Below, piece by piece: positions 1 to 9,100 of a stretch of DNA of 10,181 bases; the stretch's first letter is position 1, and each line of letters starts with the position of its first letter. The notes beneath the pieces were generated by a model, which was not told where the DNA came from, made no database searches, and saw nothing but the letters and a program-made list of their open reading frames with translations. The translations under genes were made by a program, and so were the position numbers. The stretch is from Candidatus Aminicenantota bacterium. Lineage in GTDB: Bacteria; Acidobacteriota; Aminicenantia; UBA2199. The stretch is taken from the NCBI GenBank assembly GCA_020355945.1, contig CP070627.1:1011583-1021763 (forward strand). The letters are read 5' to 3'.

Positions 1-130
1 AAAGTTTTTGCGGGGGGGTCCAGGGGCCCCTCGGCGAGGGGAGCCTAAAAAGGCAAAGTGCTTTGCCACATACGCTGTGCGCCATGCACCATGCGCAATA
101 CTCTCGCCCCCTGGCCGCCGGAGGCAAGTT
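1..130 (+). repeat. Composite GC-rich hairpin repeat, in frame before A1 of module 1
   Basis: This stretch translates without a stop but looks unlike any protein family (basic, Gly/Pro/Arg-rich, few hydrophobic residues). It is built from small inverted repeats: CCCCTC-GGC-GAGGGG (27-41), GCCT-AAAA-AGGC (43-54) and GGCAAAG-TG-CTTTGCC (52-67). A near-repeated CATGC unit lies at 83-94. Bases 116-125 are the exact reverse complement of 6341-6350 (GCCTCCGGCG). The start of the element lies outside the window. It occupies the place between A0 and A1 where modules 2 and 3 also carry repeat-derived inserts, which supports its being translated. Confidence 0.6.
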
Positions 131-3100
131 ATTTTAACTTACCGTCAATTAAATGAGGAATCCAATCAATTGGCCTCTTTTTTAAGAAAAAAGGGTGTTA
201 CCCGGGGTTCGGTAGTGGTTTTGATGTTTCGCAGTTCTGTTGAGATGGTGCTGGGGGCATTGGCGGTTTTGAAAGCCGGGGGTGCTTACCTGGTTTTATG
301 GCCGGGTTTGGCCGGTGAAACGGTTAACTCGATATTAGCGCAAAGCAGTGCGCTGCTGGTGTTGACCGGCAGTAGTGAAATTGGCAGTCATTCTCTTGCA
401 TTGCTGCGGGACCGGGGGCTGCGTCCTTTTAAACCCTTTTTTACTGAGCCCCGGCAGCAGATCAGTGATTTTGACCACCTGCCTATCCCGGACCGCTCCT
501 TAGTGAATTACGAAAACTACACCCGTGATATTGGTCTGGCAATGGTCAAAAATACCATTACTCTCCAGGGCAGCCGGGGATGTCCTTATCAATGTTTATA
601 TTGTCATAAAATCTGGCCCCGTCGGCATGTGACCCGTTCGGCAGAAAATATTTTCAAAGAGGTGGAGCTTTACTATAACATGGGCATGCGGCGGTTTGTG
701 TTTGTAGATGACATTTTCAACCTGGACCTTCATAATCGTCTGCGGTTTTTTGAACAGGTCATCAAAAACAAGTTAAAAGTGAACTTCTTTTTTCCCAATG
801 GTTTGCGCTGCGATCTATTAACCAGGGATTATATTGATTTAATGGTAAAGGCGGGAACGGTTTCCCTTGGTTTGGCCCTGGAAACAGCCAGTCCCAGGCT
901 GCAGCGACTCATTAAAAAGAACCTGGACCTGGACAAATTGCGGGAAAATATCTTATATATCTGTGAGAAACACCCCCAGGTCATCCTGGAGCTTTTCCTG
1001 ATGCATGGATTTCCCACAGAGACCGAAGAAGAAGCGCTCATGACCCTGGACTTTCTTAAGCACCTGAAATGGGTGGACTTTCCCTATCTTCATATTTTGA
1101 AGATTTACCCCAACAGCGAAATGGCAGAGTTGGCTGTAGAGAAAGGGATTTCAGCGGAGGCCATTGCCCGTTCTGCCAACTTAGCGTTTCATGAGCTGCC
1201 TGATACCTTACCTTTTGACAAATCCTTTACCTTAAAATTCCAGGCTGATTTTCTTAACGACTATTTCCTGGTAAAGGACCGTCTATTAGCCAGGTTACCT
1301 TATCAAATGCGGGTATTAACCCCGGACGAAATCGCGGCCAAGTACAACAGCTATTTACCCACAAAAATAGAAACCTTTGCTCAATTACTGGAATTTGTGG
1401 GAATTTCAGCCGATGAACCGGGAATCCGGGGCGCGGCTTCGGATAAGACTGTCCCTGGTTTACATGCCAAAATGCAGGCGCATTTTCCCCAGGTGCAGCC
1501 GGTTAAACAGGCCTTAAGGATATTACTGCTTGACCTGTCACAATTTTTCAGCAATGAACGGGAAATTCTCTATGACGGCGTGGAACCACCGTTGGGATTG
1601 ATGTATTTATTGACCTATTTGAACCGGGAATTAGCCGGTAGAGTGAACGGAAAAATCGCCAAATCCCGGATCGACTTTGATAGTTTCGATGAATTAAAGG
1701 CGCTGTTGGATGAGTTTCAACCACAAGTGATTGGTATTCGCACCCTTACCTATTACGCAGATTTTTTCCATAAAACCGCTGCCATGATCCGTCATTGGGG
1801 AATCCATGTCCCCATCATAGCGGGTGGCCCCTATGCCACCAGTGACTATGCTGCCATTTTACAGGACCCCCATGTGGACCTGGTGGTGTTGAGTGAAGGG
1901 GAACTTACATTTACACACTTGATCCGCAAAATCCTGGAGAACCAGGGGAAATTACCCGGGGAAAGCATACTCAAGGAAATACCTGGTATTGCATTTATCC
2001 CGGGAAAAGAGAAAGAGAGCAGGGAATCTTACCCGGAAGTCCTGATGCTGGATGCACTGGACCAGGCATTATCCAGGGAAAGCCTGGAGAACCTTGAGCC
2101 GGTGAATCGACCCGGAGACCTGGCTAATATTCTTTATCGAGACCGGGAGAGCGGTTATGAAAAAATACTCCTGGATCATAGCAGTGCCCATGCCTTATGC
2201 AGTGGTTCGGACAACCGCCAGCCAGCAGCCGCTTTTGTGTTTGATGGAGCCGTGCACCAGGTATTCCCGGCCCTGGGCCAGGGGGGAGCCCTGTGTATAT
2301 CCCCCATTGAAAAGGGACTGACCAGCGCAGGATTGGAATTACTTGAATTCTATAAAGCCCCCCGCACCGACACCCTGTCAGGACCCTCGATCAATATCCG
2401 CATCAAACTGGCAGAAAATAATCCCTGGGTGCAAAAAACCGGGTCATTTGAGAATGAAATCGAAGAAAAATTAGCCCTTGTCTGGGCTGAGGTGTTGGGT
2501 ATTGAAAAGAGTAATATCAAAAGAGATGATAACTTTTTTGAAAAAGGGGGCCATTCATTAAGAGCCACTGTCCTGGCAGCGAAAATCCATAAGACCTTTA
2601 ATGTAGACATCCCATTGAAGGAGATATTTTCTACCCCTGATATCCAGGGTTTGGCCCGGCGAATAAAAGAGGCGGTGGAAGAGAAGTTCATTTCTATCAA
2701 GCCTGGAGAAAAGAAGGAGTTTTATGAATTATCATCGGTGCAGAAACGGTTATATGTGATCCAACAAATGGATGAAACAGGGATTAGCTACAATCTCCCG
2801 TCGGTATGGATTTTTCAAGGTGAGGTGGATAAAACACGGCTGGAACAAATCTTCAAGCAGTTAATCACCAGGCATGAAAGTTTAAGAACCTCTTTTAAGA
2901 CAAAGGGAACCCGGCCTGTGCAGTGGATTCATGATAAGGTGGAATTTGAAATTGAATATTATTTAGCCACAGAGAACACAGAGGGGATAAGGGGGCTTGC
3001 CCCCTTGTCTAAAGAGCCCGTAACCGCTCTTATAAGTTCTTTCGTTCGTCCTTTTGATCTTTCGCAGGCGCCGCTGCTGCGGGTGGGGTTGATAAAAACC

Positions 3101-6100
3101 AGTGTCAACCAATACATCCTGTTAGTAGACATGCACCATATTATCTCGGATGGCCGGTCAGCCGAAATATTGATCCGTGAATTTGCCGCCCTTTATGAAA
3201 AAAAAGAACTCCCGGGCTTAAGGCTCCAATATAAAGATTACTCCCTCTGGCTGCACAGGGTTAAAAATAGGGAATCATTGGTCCGCCAACAGGAGTATTG
3301 GTTAAAGGAATTTGCTGCTCAAGGAGAAATACCGAAATTAAATTTACCAACGGATTATGTAAGGCCGGCAGTCCAGGGTTTTGAGGGATTTACCACGAAT
3401 TTTGTCCTTGGCTTTGAAGAGACCGCTGCATTAAAAAACCTGGGATTCACAGCAGGTGCTACATTGTTCATGGTGGTGTTGGCTGTCATTAATCTATTTT
3501 TATCAAAACTAACCAACCAGGAAGATATTGTGGTGGGTACACCAGTGGCTGGCCGCCGGCATGCAGACTTAGAACCCATTATTGGCATGTTTGTCAATAC
3601 CCTGGCATTGAGAAATTTTCCCAAAGGCGAAAAAACCTTTACAGGATTCTTAACCCAGGTCAAAGAAAATGCCTTAATGGCCTTTGAAAACCAGGAATAT
3701 CAATATGAAGACCTGGTGGATGCGGTCAATGTAGACCGGGATACCAGTCGCAATGCTTTGTTTGATGTCGTGTTTGCCCTGGAGGGCGCGGAATTTGACC
3801 ATATCAGCCAATTGCAACTCCCGGGCTTAAAAATAAATAACAGTGAATTTGAAACCAATATCTCCAAGTTTGATCTCACCTTGTTTGCAAACCAGTCAAA
3901 AGGGGAATTATTATTCCGATGGGAGTACAGTACAAAACTCTTCAAACCAACCACGATTGAACGGTTTATCAACTATTTTAAAAATCTCATCTCGGTCATA
4001 TTGGCAAACCCGGGAAAGAAAATATCGCAAATAGAAATGCTGTCCCCGGGAGAAAAAAGCCAAATTTTATATGATTTTAACGATACAAAGGCAGCGTATT
4101 CAAGAAACAAAACCATGCATCAATTGTTCGAGGAACAGGCAGAGAGGACACCGGACCATATGGCCCTGGTAGGGAATTGTCAATTATCAATTGTCAATTG
4201 TCAATTGTCAATGGAAGGGGAGTCCTGCGGACAGGTTTTAAACGCCTGCGGCGAGAGGGGGGGGCTGCCAGCAGATTATGTTTCAATCACCTATCGGGAA
4301 TTGAATGAAAAAGCCAATCAATTGGCAGGGGTATTGAGGAAAAAACGGCTGGATACAAGTGACAATCGACTGGTGGCTCTATTGATGGACAGATCAATCG
4401 AAATGATGGTGAGTGTCATGGGGATTTTAAAAGCCGGGGGTGGGTATATCCCGCTGGACCCATACCTGCCTGAGACTCGTATCGTTTTTATATTGTCTTC
4501 CTTAAATGTGCGGTATGTATTAACCAATCACCTTCAACTCCAGCGCCTGGGTAATGTATTTCAAAAATTACCCGGGTTGGAGCCCATTGTTTGTGTTGAA
4601 GAGGGAGTTAAAGAAATTGCCGCGAATAATAGAGAGAATCCTTTGCCCCTGGCAAAGGCAGAAGACATTGCCTATGTTATTTTTACCTCCGGGTCCACCG
4701 GTGTGCCCAAGGGAGTGGCAGTGCAGCATCGACCGGTGATCAATATTATCCAATGGGTCAATAAGACCTTTACAGTGGGGGCCCCGGATAAGCTGTTGTT
4801 TGTCACCTCGTTGGGATTTGACCTGTCGGTTTACGATATATTTGGAATTTTAGCTTCAGGAGCGTCTATACGTTTAGCTGCCCATCATGATATAAAAAAC
4901 CCGGTTCGTTTATTGGAGATCATATTGAGGGAAGGAATTACCATCTGGGATTCGGCACCGGCAGCGCTGCAGCAGTTGGTACCTTTTTTCCGGGAAACCC
5001 GTAAGTATAAAAATACCAGTGGGTTAAGGTTGGTTTTATTAAGTGGGGACTGGGTACCGGTGACACTGCCTGATATATTAACAGCCACCTTTAAAAGGGG
5101 GCGGGTGATTGCATTAGGGGGAGCCACCGAAGCCACCATCTGGTCCAATTACTACCCGGTGACCCGGGTGGGTCCGGGTTGGACAAGTATTCCTTATGGG
5201 AAACCAGTTCAAAACGCAGCTTATTATATTCTTAATTCCTATGGAAAAGTGTGTCCCCTTGGAGTGCCCGGAGATTTATATATCGGTGGAGAATGCCTGG
5301 CATCCGGCTATATCAACGAACCGGCATTAACCAGGGAAAAATTCGTTCATAATCCGTTTATACCCGGGACCCGCATGTATAAAACCGGGGATATTGCCCG
5401 CTGGTTTGACGATGGGAATATGGAATTCCTGGGTAGAAGCGATAACCAGGTAAAAATAAGAGGTTACCGCATCGAATTGGGAGAAATAGAAACTCAATTG
5501 TTGAATCATAAAGAAGTAAAGGAAGCAGTGGTTATGGCTGTTGGGGCAGCAGGGACAGCGGCCAGTGACCAACGGCTGGTGGCTTATGTGGTTCCTGGTT
5601 CAATGCCGGGAGTAAAAGACCTGTCAGACCAATTGACCAGGAATATCAGGAACTTTTTAAAAGAGAAGCTGCCTGAATATATGATCCCGCAAGCATTTGT
5701 ACTGATGGAGCAGTTCCCTCTAACTCCCAATGGCAAAGTCCACCGCAAAGCACTGCCTGAACCGGTAATGGATACCGGGTGCAATTACTTAGCCCCCCGG
5801 AATGAAATAGAAGAGAAATTGGTGGAAATATGGTCTGAGGTTTTAGGCATACACTCATCCATAGGAATCAATGACAATTTTTTCCAGTTGGGCGGTCACT
5901 CGTTAAATGCCACCACAGTGATATCCAGGATTCACCATGTCTTCAATGTAAAGATGCCCCTGGCAGAAATATTTAGAATACCCAGTGTCCGGGAATTATC
6001 CGAGTACATCCAATCTGCAGCCCGGGAGAAATACGTTACCATCCAACCCGGGGAAGACAGGGAATACTACCCATTGTCTTCGGCCCAGAAGAGATTGTAC

Positions 6101-9100
6101 TTCTTATACCGAATGGATACCCGGAATATTGGTTATAATATGCCGGCAATCATGGTCCTGGAAGGGGATATCGATCAACAAAAGTTTGCAGGAACCTTTA
6201 AACGATTGATCATGATACACGAAAGCTTACGAACCTCTTTTCATATGATTGAAAATGAGCCGGTCCAGGAGATACATGATGAGGTGGAATTCCAGGTAGA
6301 AAATTACGAATTAGAGGAGTCCTTCGGACAGGTTTTCGACGCCTCCGGCGAATCTTCAGCCCACGAATTACACGAATTACACGAAAAGAATGAAAATGAA
6401 AAGGGGACAGGGGGGCTTGCCCCCTTGTCCGGGGAATCTGCAGCAAGCACTATAAATAACTTCATCCGTCCCTTTGATCTATCCCGGGCACCACTGCTTC
6501 GGGTAGGATTGGCAAAAACAGGCCCGGGACAACATATATTACTGGTGGACATGCATCACATCGTATCGGACGGGATCTCAACGGGGCTCCTGTTAAACGG
6601 GTTTATTACACTGATCAACGGTGGTTTTCTGCCTGAACCGGGTGTCACGTATAAAGATTACGCCCAATGGCAGATCAGTCAAATGGAAACCGAGGCTTTA
6701 AAAAAACAGGAAGCCTTTTGGCTCCGGGAATTTGCCGAAGAGATACCGGTGTTGAACCTACCCATGGATTTTCCCCGCCCCTTCGTTCAAAACCTGGAAG
6801 GGAATACCTTGATGTTTGAGATAGGTGCGGCAGAGACGAAACAATTGCAGCAGTTGCTCCTGGAGGAAGAATGTTCCCTGTTTATGGGTTTGTTATCCTT
6901 ATTTAATGTCCTATTATCCAGGCTCAGCAGCCAGGAAGACATCGTGGTGGGGTGCGTTGCAGCAGGACGGTTATTACCAGGGCTGGAGGAAGTTATCGGG
7001 ATGTTTGTCAATACTCTTCCCCTCCGCAATTGTCCTGCCGGAAATAAACCCTTCGGTCAATTTCTGCAAGAGGTAAAAGACAAAACCCTGCGCGCCTTTG
7101 AAAACCAGGAATACCAATTTGAAGAATTGGTAGAGAAATTGTCGGTTAAACGGGATATCGGTCGCAATCCCTTGTTTGACACTGCCCTGGATGTCCAGGA
7201 CCCGGACATCAACATCAACATCAATATCCAGGACGTTCCTATACAGGGTTTGAAAATGAAACCCTACCCCTATTCCAGCCGCATATCCAAGTTTGACCTG
7301 ATATTCCACTGTGAAGACCTAAAGGATAAACTTTTGTTTACCGTCGAATACAGTGTCAAACTCTTTAAAAAGGACACCATCAGCCGCTTCGCTGCATACT
7401 TTAAGAAAATCGTATCCCAGGTGATTGATAATAGGGATATGATGATGGGGGAGATTGATATCCTGGCCGAAGCAGAAAAACAAGAGATATTAAATGATTT
7501 AAACGGTAATGTCGGTAATGTTGACAGTAGTCAAACCTATCCCGGCAGACTCCTTCATCAATTATTTGAAGAACAGGTCACCAGGACCCCGGATTATATC
7601 GCTGTATCAGGAGCCCTTCAATTACACCAAGAAGGGACAAGGGGACTTGCCCCCTTGTCTAAACTTATGTCTATTACCTACAAAGAATTAAATAAAAAAG
7701 CAAACCAATTGGCTCATTTACTGCGAAAAAAAGGAGTTAAACCCGACAATATAGTGGGAATTATGATGGAGCCTGGCCTGGAGATGATTACTGCTGCCCT
7801 GGCCCTATTAAAAGCAGGGGGAGTTTATTTGCCCATTGATCCCACTTATCCCCTGGAACGCATCCAATTTATGTTGGACGATTGTGAAGCAAAGTTTCTA
7901 TTAACCACCAGCGGACCAGTGGAAAATTTCCCCTTTACTGCGCTGCAAGGGCTTCAAATCAATGAGCATAAACATAAACATGGCAGGGGAAGGGGATATT
8001 ATATAACCCCCGGTCGTTCCCAGATTACTGACCTTGATGCCCAGCCATTGGTAGACCGTACCACTGTGAATTATGATAAATACAGCCAGTATATTGGAAT
8101 TGCCATGGTGAAACAGACCATTTCGATTCAAGCCACGCGGGGTTGTCCATACCACTGCGCCTACTGCCATAAAATCTGGCCTAAAAAACACGTGTTCCGC
8201 TCGGCTGAACATATATTCGCTGAAGTGCAACAATATTATCAACTGGGAGTGCGTCGATTCGTTTTTATCGATGATGTTTTCAATTTAAATAGGGAAAACA
8301 GCCAGAGATTTTTTCAATTAATCATTGACAACACTCCGGATGTGCAGCTCTTTTTTCCCAACGGTGTGCGGGGGGATATTTTAACGCGGGACTACATTGA
8401 TCTAATGGTCCAGGCCGGAACCACCAGTATTGCCCTGGCCCTGGAAACTGCCTCCCCCCGATTGCAAAAACTGGTGGGCAAGAACCTCAACCTGGAAAAA
8501 CTGGAGGAAAACCTGGAATACCTCTGCAAACGATATCCTGGTGTTATCCTGGAACTCTTTACCATGCACGGGTTCCCCAGCGAAACCGAAGAAGAAGCAC
8601 TGCAAACCCTGGATTTTATCAAACGTCTCCAATGGCTCCATTTTCCCTATGTCCACATTTTAAAAATTTATCCCTCTACTGATATGGCAGAAATTGCTCG
8701 AAAAAGCGGTATTTCCAGTGACACCATTGCGCGCTCCACCAATCTTGCTTACCACGAACTGCCTGAAACCCTTCCCTTTGACAAACACTTTACTATTAAG
8801 TATCAAGCCGATTTTCTTAACCGGTATTTCCTGTTAAAAGAGCGGCTCCTGCATGTATTGCCATATCAAATGAAAATTTTAACCGAAGATGAACTGGTGC
8901 AAAAGTATAACAGCTATTTGCCTGTTGAAATCAAAACCTTTACCGATTTCCTGGAATTTGCCAGCATCAAACCAGGGGAATTGGACCTCACTGGTTTATC
9001 CAATAAAAACCCCATGCATATACCGAGTTTAGACAGGCGGATAAAAGAGTCCTTTGCTTCATCTGCAGTGGTTCCTCCCGTGGATGCGCTGAAAATATTG

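Larger units (their letters stand above)
4112..5760 (+). other. Adenylation (A) domain, module 2, cysteine-like code
   Basis: Selects an amino acid, activates it with ATP and loads it on T2. It is complete: QLFEEQAERTPD, A1 ITYRELNEKANQLA, A2 LKAGGGYIPLDP, A3 FTSGSTGVPKG (4682-4714), A4 FDLSVYDIF, A5 GGATEATIW, A7 YKTGD (5378-5392), A8 GRSDNQVKIRGYRIELGEIE (5432-5491) and A10 NGKVHRKALP with the catalytic Lys at 5735. No enzyme domain is inserted, unlike its two neighbours. Reading the specificity pocket against PheA gives D-L-Y-D-L-S-L-I-W plus K. The known cysteine code is DLYNLSLIW, so one position (N to D, codon 4949) differs. SGDW and GGATEA also suit the Cys/Ser-type branch. Cysteine is the best guess; serine or another small polar residue is possible. 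A repeat-derived insert sits between A0 and A1. Confidence 0.95.
6062..7490 (+). other. Condensation (C) domain, module 3
   Basis: Joins the chain on T2 to the residue of module 3. Motifs: PLSSAQKRLYFLYRM, HESLRTSF, MHHIVSDG (HHxxxDG at 6554-6574), KDYAQWQ, IVVGCVAAGR, IGMFVNTLPLR, NQEYQFEELV, SKFDLIFH. It is a regular C domain with an intact active site and LCL-like N-terminal motifs, closely related to the C domain of module 2. Two odd stretches stand out. One is an insert of about 30 residues between VENYEL and FIRPFDL, made of three different short repeats and placed where the other C domain also has an insert. The other is a D-I-N-I-N-I-N-I run from a hexamer repeat in the later half. 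Neither touches the catalytic core. Confidence 0.95.

Noticed and set aside
1..130. Intergenic region with the gene starting near base 134 or Met 224
   Set aside because: The frame is open to base 2, there is no ribosome binding site or good start before the A1 motif, and modules 2 and 3 carry inserts at the same position. A start inside the A domain would cut off A0.
2102..2440. Frameshifted pseudogene of an A domain
   Set aside because: The frame is open throughout and leads into an intact carrier and C domain. The A domain is shortened within a live gene, not frameshifted.
2986..3009. Intrinsic terminator
   Set aside because: The GC-rich stem looks like one, but there is no following T-run, it is mid-gene, and copies recur in frame at other places in the same gene.
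2714..4060. Heterocyclisation (Cy) domain feeding the cysteine-type A domain
   Set aside because: The active-site motif is HHIISDG, the regular HHxxxDG type, not DxxxxD.
4175..4209. CRISPR array
   Set aside because: Units are seven bases with no spacers; it is a simple tandem repeat.
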